Assembly: GCA_023091735.1 (NCBI GenBank)
Contig: JALKBU010001054.1
Location: forward strand, 1-17,567
Source of the DNA: Trichomonas tenax
Taxonomy: Eukaryota > Parabasalia > Trichomonadida > Trichomonadidae
Length of the DNA stretch: 17,567 nt
Reading direction: 5' to 3'
Positions 9,758 through 17,039 of the stretch are shown in pieces (the first letter of the stretch is position 1; the number at the start of each line of letters is the position of its first letter). Below the pieces are notes generated by a model that was not told where the DNA came from, searched no databases, and saw only the letters and a program-made list of their open reading frames with translations. The translations under genes were made by a program, and so were the position numbers.

Positions 9758-9830
9758 CTTTAGTTGTCTAATAACATGATAAGATTGTATGCATAAGCTA
9801 TCTGTTTGCCATATTATCAGACAACTAAAG
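9758..9830. repeat. hairpin 3 of the array
   Basis: CTTTAGTTGTCT (9758-9769) pairs perfectly with 9819-9830. After one A-C position four more pairs follow (9771-9774 with 9814-9817), then ATG/CAT. The odd position would be U-G in a minus-strand RNA. Confidence 0.6.
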
Positions 9831-9871
9831 CGAGTAATGTGGATCGATAAATGGAATATATGGATTTATCG

Positions 9872-9942
9872 CATTTTCTACGACTCTCTGAAGTTCACGC
9901 GGAGCCTTGTGTTTTCGGAACTTCAGAGAGTCGTAGAAAATG
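9872..9942. repeat. hairpin 4 of the array (perfect 25-bp stem)
   Basis: Bases 9872-9896 are an exact inverse copy of 9918-9942 (stem core ACGACTCTCTGAAGTTC), around a 21-base loop. A 25-bp exact match at this spacing is not expected by chance in a window of this size. Confidence 0.85.
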
Positions 9943-9991
9943 TAGATTTGTAAAAGAAAGTCGAACTAGCTAGATCTGAGCAAATAGCGAT

Positions 9992-10063
9992 GGCATCAAC
10001 AGTCAACAAACCACGATGCACCAAGAAAAGCATCATATTTGTGGCTTGCTGACTGTTGATGCC
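9992..10063. repeat. hairpin 5 of the array
   Basis: GGCATCAACAGTCA (9992-10005) pairs perfectly with 10050-10063. Pairing continues to 10014/10041 with two A-C positions that would be U-G in a minus-strand RNA, giving 23 paired positions. An apical GATGC/GCATC stem follows across a 6-base bulge. Confidence 0.75.
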
Positions 10064-10120
10064 TTGATTGTGAGGGAATTGCAAGAAAATCGAAGAACTT
10101 TGGAATTCTTGAACGAATGG

Positions 10121-10189
10121 CCACTAGTTCTTCACTGCCTAGAGGTGTATCTCCACTGATAATCCACAAAAGCAGTGAAAAACTAATGG
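10121..10189. repeat. hairpin 6 of the array
   Basis: CCACTAGTTCTTCACTGC (10121-10138) pairs with 10172-10189 at 16 of 18 positions. The two C-A positions would be G-U in a minus-strand RNA. Flanking ATTCTT on the left matches AAGAAT on the right, so the fold may reach further out. Confidence 0.65.
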
Positions 10190-10586
10190 AAAAAACGCAA
10201 AGAATATTTTAACGTACAATTTTTTCAATTTGTTTCTCTTTTATTTAAGTTATTAAATTCCAACAGGCATCCAAAATACTTTCAAATTATTGATTTGAAA
10301 TTATTAAAGAATGCGTAAATCACTCAATTTTTTACTTTTTAATATTTTCAATTGAATTTTGGTAAAATGTTTCAAGGCATCGTCTTCAAATATCTATAAA
10401 TGAAAAACGAAAATTGAATTTCAGAATCTAAATACAATGCTAGGCCCGATTTTACGATTTATTCGAAATTGAAAATGAAAATTGTCTGCACGATACAAGC
10501 TTTTAGAGCCAAATTATATTGTGAAAAGTGATTCTATTGTTATACCTATATCAAATCTTAAATACGAAAGATTTAAAATCTTGTTG
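10190..10586. other. intergenic between hairpin array and lipase promoter
   Basis: AT-rich with no open frame of note. One minus-strand copy of the initiator-like word TCACTTTT lies at 10524-10531, pointing towards the hairpins. Several such words occur away from genes in this window, so by itself it means little. Confidence 0.5.
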
Positions 10587-10594
10587 TCACTTTT
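10587..10594 (+). promoter_or_regulatory. initiator element of the lipase gene
   Basis: TCACTTTT directly abuts the ATG at 10595. With +1 at the A (10589) the leader is only 6 bases. A later in-frame Met codon (residue 8, 10616) could serve if the first is too close to the cap. Confidence 0.75.
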
Positions 10595-11548
10595 ATGTCA
10601 AATGCCAATAAAATTATGACGCCGACAATTCCTGGTTTCAATATGGCATTGCTTCGTTTGGCGATGAATTTATCATACGCTGCGTACAAAGGCGCTGCTG
10701 CATTCAAAGGGGGTGAAATGGTTACATATTCGATAAACAACGATGTTTATCATCCAATATATTACTTATATGAACGTGATTCCACGCTTTTTATCGTTAT
10801 CAGAGGAAGTCACTCGCAAGAAGATTGGAAAACAAACTTAGATTATCGCGAACGTCCCGCAAAATTCGGAGATTACACCATAAACGTTCACGGTGGATAC
10901 CTTAAGTCCGCTCAAACAATCTATAGAAGTATCAGACAAGAACTCATCAAATACGAAGGAAAGCGAATTATTTTCACAGGACACTCTCTTGGTGGTGGAA
11001 TTGCTTCTGTCCTCTCTGTTATTGCAATGACTGACCCACAGCTCGCAAGTAAGCTCGAAAAAATGGGCGGTTTATGTTTTGCAGCCCCACCGACACTATC
11101 GTATATCCCTAAGCATTTGATTCCAAAGATCTGCATTTTCGTGTACAAGCACGACATCGTTCCAACACTCACACTGAAGACTGCTTACAACCTCGTCAAG
11201 CCGGCCATTTCTAGCTCCACTTCGCCGGAACTCCTCAAACTCGGATTCTGGGGCTTCCTCGAGATCTTGAAGAAAACAAACAAGGAATTCAGCCGGTCGC
11301 TTTATCGCTCTGTGCGAGATAAGATCGACACAATCGTTGATGATATTGTTGCTTATCACAATGACAAATCTCTCTTCAAAATTAAGAACATCGTAGGAAC
11401 AATTTATGCTCTTGATGACGTTCGTGGACCACTCTCTGAATGCATCGTTGATGGAAGCAAATACTCTATTCCATCCTTCTCAGAGTCAGCTCTCAATGAC
11501 CACTACCAGTACAAGTACGTCAAGGCCCTCAAACTGAAGACAGACTAA
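10595..11548 (+). CDS. class 3 (fungal-type) lipase family protein
   Basis: The protein has 317 residues and an alpha/beta hydrolase core of the lipase class 3 family (triacylglycerol or mono-/diacylglycerol lipases). Visible are the oxyanion-side motif VIRGSHSQEDWKTNL (68-82), the family HGGY (99-102), the nucleophile elbow TGHSLGGG (128-135) with Ser131, the acid in VYKHDIVPTL (Asp187), and a late His in LNDHYQ (His303) as the probable third triad member. All three catalytic residues are present. The N-terminus has no clear signal peptide and there is no transmembrane helix, so it is probably cytosolic or peripherally bound; the substrate cannot be read from sequence. A polar insert of about 70 residues rich in Ser/Lys lies between Asp187 and the His. 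The second half uses many C-ending codons, unlike the AT-rich surroundings, which suggests good expression. Confidence 0.93.
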   Translation: MSNANKIMTPTIPGFNMALLRLAMNLSYAAYKGAAAFKGGEMVTYSINNDVYHPIYYLYERDSTLFIVIRGSHSQEDWKTNLDYRERPAKFGDYTINVHGGYLKSAQTIYRSIRQELIKYEGKRIIFTGHSLGGGIASVLSVIAMTDPQLASKLEKMGGLCFAAPPTLSYIPKHLIPKICIFVYKHDIVPTLTLKTAYNLVKPAISSSTSPELLKLGFWGFLEILKKTNKEFSRSLYRSVRDKIDTIVDDIVAYHNDKSLFKIKNIVGTIYALDDVRGPLSECIVDGSKYSIPSFSESALNDHYQYKYVKALKLKTD

Positions 11549-11634
11549 GCTTGTTTTATTCATCATCGCTTATTTTAAACTAATTCTTCAATCAGTTTAA
11601 TTAACTAAAATGTTCATCTTTTTATTACATATTT

Positions 11635-11850
11635 AAAATATCAGCACATCAATGTCATGAAATAAAAAACTAAACATCACCATACCAACAACATCAAAAT
11701 TAAAGCTAAATATCAGCACATCAAAAACCTAAGACTCAAAATTCAATATCATTTCATCAACGTTATGAAGCTCAAAACTAAATATCTCTACAGTCATTTC
11801 ATGAAATTGAAGCATTATTTAAAATCTTGATATCAAAAAATCAAAAATAC
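11635..11850 (+). repeat. degenerate ~71-bp repeats 3' of the lipase gene
   Basis: AAATATCAGCACATCAA occurs ending at 11652 and again at 11708-11724, 72 bases apart. A looser third copy (ACTAAATATCTCTACAGTCA) starts near 11778. Between them ATCA/CATCAA words recur. It looks like an old, decaying tandem array just past the lipase 3' end. Confidence 0.55.
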
Positions 11851-12120
11851 TATATCATTGATCATATATTTATGAGTTCTTTTTTGTGCATTACTATTCT
11901 TCTATTTCTCTATTTTAATGTCGTATCATTTTATATCTTCAATATAAGTTCTATTTAGTAATAAACGAGAAAATATCGATATCAAATCAAAAAATGCAAT
12001 ATATTGATTAATCATTAGAACAGAAAACACTATATGAAAGCAATACATATTTTAGAAGCTATACTGTCTGAAAATGTTTATTGAGGTTATAAGGTTATAT
12101 AAAGCGTGACAAAATCCAAA

Positions 12121-12330
12121 ATGTGCAAAGATACGGATGAACCAGCGGACACAAGTGATGCTCCAAAGGCAAAAATCACAAAGGGCCTCCCTGAACCTGG
12201 AAAACCGCCAGTAATGCCAAAAGAAGCCCTCATTCCGCCTTCGCAGGAAGATCAACTTAATTTCACGAAACCGACAATCGCCAACCAAGAAAAATTCTCG
12301 GACAAAGACATTTCGTCGCTTACTGATTAA
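12121..12330 (+). CDS. small proline-rich hydrophilic protein, unrecognised
   Basis: The predicted product has 69 residues starting MCKDTDEPADTSD, with a Pro-rich middle (LPEPGKPPVMPKEALIPP) and an acidic end (KFSDKDISSLTD). It has no hydrophobic segment and is probably disordered. Support for it being a gene is the frame's higher GC content and varied codons compared with the AT-rich sequence on both sides, ending exactly at the stop. Against it, no TCACTTTT initiator precedes it; a TATATAAA word at 12096-12103 is the only promoter-like sequence. A GTG five codons upstream is in frame but unlikely as a start. I do not recognise the family. It could be the last piece of a larger lost gene. 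Confidence 0.55.
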   Translation: MCKDTDEPADTSDAPKAKITKGLPEPGKPPVMPKEALIPPSQEDQLNFTKPTIANQEKFSDKDISSLTD

Positions 12331-12913
12331 CGGATCGAAAATCAACTTAATTAACGGCTGCGTTAATTCAATATTTTGAAAAACGTCGTATTTGATGTGA
12401 TTTAACTATTGCACCAGACGCTCTGTGTTTTCGTCATTCAAAAATTAATTCAATTGCATCAAAATTTATTTTCAACCTTTCGCATTGATATTAATGATCG
12501 GTTCTAACTTTATTCCCTAAGGCATTGTAATTTTCATCCCAATTGTTTATTCTGTTTATAGAAAAATTTATCAATATTATTTTAAAGAAAAGTTCACCAC
12601 AACGCTATGTTTGTTATTTGTTTCTTATGTATATAAATAAAATTACATTAGCAATGAATGTTGCAATTTTTTCAATATCTTTTGAAATAATAAAGAAAAT
12701 GGAATTGTTTACTTAAATATTAGCATATCAATAAGGAGAAATATAGTTTTAGAGTTATAATTTAGATCAAATCCATTGCTATGTGTTCAATATCGCAAAT
12801 CTATACTAAATCTTTATGTTTTCCAAAATATTTTAACGAGAACCATATCTAAAATTTGATAAAATATCAAAGTCCATAAGAAAACAAACCGATAATTTAT
12901 CAAAAAAATTTTA
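12331..12913. other. intergenic, nothing recognised
   Basis: AT-rich sequence of 583 bases between the small gene and the FG-GAP gene. No open frame, repeat or clear promoter was seen. The FG-GAP gene has only a weak TCAAA word at 12899-12903 in the initiator position. Confidence 0.5.
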
Positions 12914-14551
12914 ATGAAAAATCTCAAATCTTTGTGCCAGAATTCGAATATGTGGATTTACTACGCGTTTTGCTTTTTTACGCTTGTAGTTCTTTACATA
13001 TTCCGTCCAAAAATTGTTGAAATTCAACGAGATGGCGAAATAAATTATCGATCTTTCTCATTTATTAATTTTAGTCTTCCAACGAGTGGCTGGATCCCTG
13101 CAGAATTCGCATCACTGTCAAGAACCAAACAAAACGATATTATTTACGTTAATAATGAAAAAGATTCAATAAATATTTATTCTTATTCCACCGAAGCTTC
13201 AAATTATCGCTTAATTTACAACAGCAAATTCAATGATCTCAAAATTGTCCACGTTTACGCATTCGATTTTTATCAAACAGGATATAACGATCTTATTATC
13301 ACACATTCACAGTCTGGGGAGTATCCATACAGCGTTTCCATCCTTAGAAATGATAAAGGAGTGATTTCCGAGAAACTCGAAAAATTACCGATTGAAACAA
13401 CGAAAATACCATTTCCATTTAACGCAAATGGCACTAATCCTCAGCTGCTATTCACCCCTTCATTCAGCATTCACACAAAATCAATCGCACATAATTTAAA
13501 TATTATTGAAACTCAATACAAGCAATTTGACTACATGGGATCAACCAGACTGTTTAATAAAAGCGCAAACTTCTTTTCAATGATCTCAATATCAAATTCG
13601 AAATATATCGAAATAACAGACGCAAATTTTAACGTTTTAAGTAAATTTGAAGTTCCACCGGACTCCACGCAGTTCACTATTGCGGATTTCAACAGAAACG
13701 GAGAAGTTGATATTTTAATCACTGTTTCTCCTGAAAAAGAAAATCCATATTTGTGTATTTTCTTTGGAAACGAAGGAAAATTCGCCAGCGACTCTACGTG
13801 TTCCACCATTGGATCAAAAATCACATCATCGAAGTTTTCTAGATCGCAAATTGTGACTGTTGGTGATGTCGATTTAGATGGACGTCCAGACATTGTTATT
13901 TCGAATGAATTGGGGACAACAATCATGTTAAACCAGTTCTGTAAAGGCTGCCAAGGCGGAGAACTGTTCTTCAGTGAGCTAGCGACGATTCCAGGGTTTG
14001 GCGGTTTGTTTAATGATGGCGAAGTAGGTTTTTATGACATTGTGACAGAAAAAGGATATTTTTCATCAAATTTAACAAAAAATGAAATGTTTTTAACTAT
14101 AACGCCATTGAATGATGTATGCTTAGAGAACTGCAAAGAAGCAAAACATCCTAATCCACAGCCGATATCGACGATAATTTATGGATCTGTTTCGAAAGTT
14201 GTTTACACAGACAAAAACGGCGCTAGGCATAAAGCAATAAGTGTTTCTAAGCCGACATTGGGTCTCATATCTCCACAGATAGTGTTTGGGTTCGGAGAGA
14301 ATCTCCACTACATACAAGAAGTGAGCGTGAACTATAAAACGAATCTGACATGGGTCCTTCCGAACTCCAATGTTTACACGACTGAAAAAGGACAATATAA
14401 GATTGTCATTGGTTACAAAATTAAGTCGTATCCAGTCATCTGCAGCTGCACAGCTCTCCTCCTCACCCTCGGCTTCTTTGTCGTTTACTACACAGAGAAA
14501 GAACGCGAAGAAGACCGTCAAGAAGCAGAAAAAATGCTTCCGATGTTTTGA
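12914..14551 (+). CDS. ITFG1/LINKIN (TIP)-like FG-GAP membrane protein
   Basis: The protein has 545 residues. An N-terminal hydrophobic segment (about 13-30) is a signal peptide or anchor. The long extracellular/lumenal part contains FG-GAP beta-propeller calcium loops, clearest at DFNRNGEVD (258-266) and DVDLDGRPD (318-326). A conserved-looking late module (FGFGENLHYIQ ... TWVLPNSNVY) precedes one transmembrane helix at about 507-526. A short charged tail (TEKEREEDRQEAEKMLPMF) ends the protein. This order, the LPNS motif before the helix and the EK-R-RQEA tail match ITFG1 (T-cell immunomodulatory protein, LINKIN), a conserved eukaryotic surface protein linked in animals to cell adhesion through tubulin and RUVBL1/2. 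Size is close to the usual ~600. The start ATG is the first in frame, but it lacks the TCACTTTT initiator seen at other genes. Confidence 0.85.
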   Translation: MKNLKSLCQNSNMWIYYAFCFFTLVVLYIFRPKIVEIQRDGEINYRSFSFINFSLPTSGWIPAEFASLSRTKQNDIIYVNNEKDSINIYSYSTEASNYRLIYNSKFNDLKIVHVYAFDFYQTGYNDLIITHSQSGEYPYSVSILRNDKGVISEKLEKLPIETTKIPFPFNANGTNPQLLFTPSFSIHTKSIAHNLNIIETQYKQFDYMGSTRLFNKSANFFSMISISNSKYIEITDANFNVLSKFEVPPDSTQFTIADFNRNGEVDILITVSPEKENPYLCIFFGNEGKFASDSTCSTIGSKITSSKFSRSQIVTVGDVDLDGRPDIVISNELGTTIMLNQFCKGCQGGELFFSELATIPGFGGLFNDGEVGFYDIVTEKGYFSSNLTKNEMFLTITPLNDVCLENCKEAKHPNPQPISTIIYGSVSKVVYTDKNGARHKAISVSKPTLGLISPQIVFGFGENLHYIQEVSVNYKTNLTWVLPNSNVYTTEKGQYKIVIGYKIKSYPVICSCTALLLTLGFFVVYYTEKEREEDRQEAEKMLPMF

Positions 14552-14555
14552 TTTA

Positions 14556-15930
14556 TTATTTGTTATGAATAAATGTATAGATATACTTCTTATATATATT
14601 TAGAAGCATTCTTATCGATTGTGAGCTCAAACACATTTTTTTGTTATTATTTTGAAATTTCTTCATATATTTGTTTAAATTAATGAACAAATATATAATA
14701 GTATTTTCCCTAGATATGCAAATGCATTTGTGATTAAGAATAAGCTCAGGCACACTTTTTTTAATAAAAGAATCAAATAAACTGTTTGCCCAAAGGTGTC
14801 CCCTAGTCAATTAAGGTTATTCTAACAATTTTAATGTACGTTTAGTCACCTCAGTAAGAAAAACCTGAAACATTCCAACAAGTTTCAATGGACTCACTCT
14901 AAGGGTCCCACAGATGAGAAGTAACAGCAGATGAAGCAAAAATACATTAACTTAAATTCATCATCAAATTTCATCATTAAAATTATCGATTTTTTGCTTT
15001 CAACCTATGTCAATACTCATTGCAAGTCTTTTAATATCGTTTAATACAACTTTTACTACATTCTTTTGGTTGTATTGTTCAATATATTTGCAAAATATTT
15101 TTACTTTCATTTAAACGCATTCTTCTCCCTGGGTTACGCTTTGGCAATAAAGAAATGCTTACCACAGCCAAATCTATCTTTAAAAAAATTTCAATTTATT
15201 AACATTTTTGATTTAGAAAGATGTTATACAGCTTCCCTGGATACACTATACTTGTCAAGTAGAACCTATCCTTACTGAAATTCCGCTTTCCCCACATATT
15301 TCCAATTTTCCAAAATATGTTATATCTGTTTTAAGACATTACACACTTATAAAGCTTTTGTTTATTCTTGAGCGATGATTGTTCATTGTTAATTCATGAT
15401 AATCTCGCTTATATGTTTATAATCACACTTTAATCTCACCTTCTTAAACGAGACTTATATGTTTTTATAGGCCCTAAACCTAGACCAGTCTGTACCTAGT
15501 GTAGCTGCGCTGGCATTCGGGTCCTAAATAAACTCCTTTATAGAGATAAAATTCGACATATTTTGTTCCCTAAGACCCCTATGTTTGAAGGCTTTTTAAT
15601 CGTCATTTCTCTCAATTCCTCTCAATAAGGGCCACCTTTGGGCAACCAGTTTATATTGTTTAATATATTGTTTAAAACTCATTAAAAACATTGAACAAAT
15701 GAATAGTTATACTTTCCATAATGTGTGAATACAAACTCTTTGAGGAACAAGCTCAAACACACTTATTTGTTGATATATTGAAATATTTTCCAAAATTTCT
15801 TCAAAATATTGAACGCATGTATGTCTATACTTCCTATGATGATTAAAAGCATTTGTTATAAGATATAAGCTCAGACTGATATTTTTTTATAAATAAGTAA
15901 ATGTTTTCAAACAATGTTTCAAACTCGTGA
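14556..15930 (+). repeat. four ~118-bp tandem repeat units, interrupted by a TIR element
   Basis: Four diverged units share a TGAA-AAATG-ATAG-TATACTT block, then an AAGCTCA(A/G)(A/G)CACAC block, then T-rich sequence. The second block occurs at 14623-14635, 14742-14755, 15749-15762 and from 15867. Units 1-2 and 3-4 are about 118-119 bases apart. Units 2 and 3 are separated by the 872-bp element plus a normal spacer. The array begins directly after the FG-GAP gene's stop codon. Confidence 0.65.
14780..15651. mobile_element. 872-bp terminal-inverted-repeat element (MITE-like), TA target site
   Basis: The left end AACTGTTTGCCCAAAGGTGT... (14780-14803) and the right end (15628-15651) are inverse copies matching at 21 of 24 positions. 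Each end is flanked by TA (14778-14779 and 15652-15653), as for Tc1/mariner-type insertions. The element sits inside a tandem repeat array, which supports it being an insertion. No transposase is evident. One 70-codon plus-strand open frame at 15066-15278 has no motif I know, so the element is probably non-autonomous or decayed. Superfamily is inferred only from the TA flank, which is weak because TA is common here. Confidence 0.7.
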
Positions 15931-16055
15931 TAATAAATAGGATTTAACTAAGGCAATATATAGCATGGATATTTTTTAATTCAAACAAAACAAAATACAA
16001 TTCAATCATATTTTGATGCAGTTCTTCGAGATCGGTTTATGTGCTTATCGACATA

Positions 16056-16196
16056 CTAATCTATATAGGAATTCCACGCTTCGTCATCACTCAATTTATC
16101 TGGATGTTTTTTAACATATTGCATTGAAGCATCTAACTGAAGATAATCTGCTAAAGTCATAGAATTCTTTTCAGACATTTTAGCTGGTCCGTTTCC
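16056..16196 (-). other. open in-frame extension beyond the TAG of the next gene
   Basis: Directly after the TAG at 16197-16199 the same frame continues for 46 sense codons to a TAG at 16056-16058. The extension reads GNGPAK, then MSEKNSMTLADYLQLDASM, and ends DEAWNSYID. Codon use looks coding, and such a run is unlikely in 3' flank this AT-rich. It may be the true C-terminus lost through one point mutation, a readthrough product, or a separate 40-residue ORF from the ATG at 16178. No initiator precedes that ATG. Confidence 0.45.
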
Positions 16197-16973
16197 CTAT
16201 ATACTCGACCTCGTTCTCAATCTTGGTTGCGGCGTTGTTGGTAAATTTGTAAATTTGGTCTTTCTCTTTCTTATTATCTGCTCGTGAATGTCTGATGTGT
16301 TGATTGGTTCCAAAATATAACCTTTTCCGTTATCTTTGAGCTCATCAATAACGTTTTTAATAGGGAAACTTGAATCTCCGACTTTTGGAAGTTTTGGAAT
16401 GAGAATAGGTTTGATTTTTGGTCTTTCATCGATATTTCGTCTCAAAGGTGGCGACAAATGTATCATTTCTGCAATAGATGGAGAAACGGAAATTTTAGAC
16501 AAACTTGAGTTTCGAGATATTGACATTTCTCTTATTGCCCGATCAATTAAAGGCTTCGGGAACGGCGTATCACGTGGTTCTAAGAGACAAGCGTTGTGAT
16601 TTATCATTGAATCGACGGAATGTGAGTAATCTCTTACAATATCTCTGCAATTTGCAATAGATTCTGTTCTCGTAGATATCCTATAAATGGGAATGTTGTT
16701 GTTTTCTTTCTGTTTCACGTTATTTGGATTATCATTCCAAAAATTTGTTAATTCAACGGCATCATTCATCACAGAGGCCGTAAAATCTGCCGCTGATTGT
16801 CCAAGTACCTGATGGCATTCTATAATTTTCGAATTTTTGTTAAAATTTGAATTTAATTTTTTATTTTTTGCGTTTTTCTGTTTGCTGGCCTTCTCTTTCG
16901 GTGCAGATTTCATATTTGTGGTCAATTTTTTTGTGTTTGCATGCAGAGATTTAATTCTTCGATTTGTTTTCAT
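16197..16973 (-). CDS. unrecognised basic, mostly disordered protein
   Basis: The protein has 258 residues with no family I recognise. Residues 1-50 are very Lys/Asn-rich (KEKASKQKNAKNKK) and could be a nuclear or nucleic-acid-binding tail. The middle has a short stretch that may be helical (QSAADFTASVMNDAVELTNFW, about 59-79). The second half is Pro/Ile/Lys-rich (KIKPILIPKLPKVG) and ends with a basic segment (PRLRTRSSI). There is no signal peptide or membrane helix. The gene is real: it has an initiator element 14 bases before the ATG and one long frame in AT-rich DNA. The stop is a TAG, beyond which the frame continues (separate entry), so the protein may be truncated in this copy. Confidence 0.75.
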   Translation of the reverse strand: MKTNRRIKSLHANTKKLTTNMKSAPKEKASKQKNAKNKKLNSNFNKNSKIIECHQVLGQSAADFTASVMNDAVELTNFWNDNPNNVKQKENNNIPIYRISTRTESIANCRDIVRDYSHSVDSMINHNACLLEPRDTPFPKPLIDRAIREMSISRNSSLSKISVSPSIAEMIHLSPPLRRNIDERPKIKPILIPKLPKVGDSSFPIKNVIDELKDNGKGYILEPINTSDIHEQIIRKRKTKFTNLPTTPQPRLRTRSSI

Positions 16974-16981
16974 TCACTAAA

Positions 16982-16989
16982 AAAAGTGA
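16982..16989 (-). promoter_or_regulatory. initiator element of the basic-protein gene
   Basis: Minus-strand TCACTTTT with the predicted +1 A at 16987. The leader to the ATG at 16973 is 14 bases. Confidence 0.75.
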
Positions 16990-17039
16990 AAAATTTTGAA
17001 CTAAATCAACTCTTTGTGGTATATTTCACGTTAATTTTT

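Larger units (their letters stand above)
9425..10189. repeat. array of six unrelated hairpins at regular spacing
   Basis: Six long inverted repeats lie head to tail: 9425-9490, 9628-9731, 9758-9830, 9872-9942, 9992-10063 and 10121-10189. Five span 66-73 bases and one 104. Hairpins 2 to 6 start 114 to 130 bases apart. The first gap is about twice that, and a weaker 8-bp inverted repeat (9497-9504 with 9533-9540) lies in it. The arms share no sequence with each other, so this is neither a tandem duplication nor a CRISPR-like direct-repeat array. It ends about 400 bases before the lipase start. The shape resembles a polycistronic cluster of pre-miRNA-like hairpins; a set of DNA cruciforms or nested inverted-repeat elements is the alternative. 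Confidence 0.7.

Noticed and set aside
9425..10189. CRISPR-like array
   Set aside because: There are no direct repeats; each hairpin has different sequence, and the organism is eukaryotic.
13531..13926. Minus-strand open frame inside the FG-GAP gene
   Set aside because: Antisense shadow of the coding sequence, with no promoter or motif.
16336..16599. Plus-strand open frame opposite the basic-protein gene
   Set aside because: Antisense shadow; the minus-strand gene has the initiator and the full-length frame.
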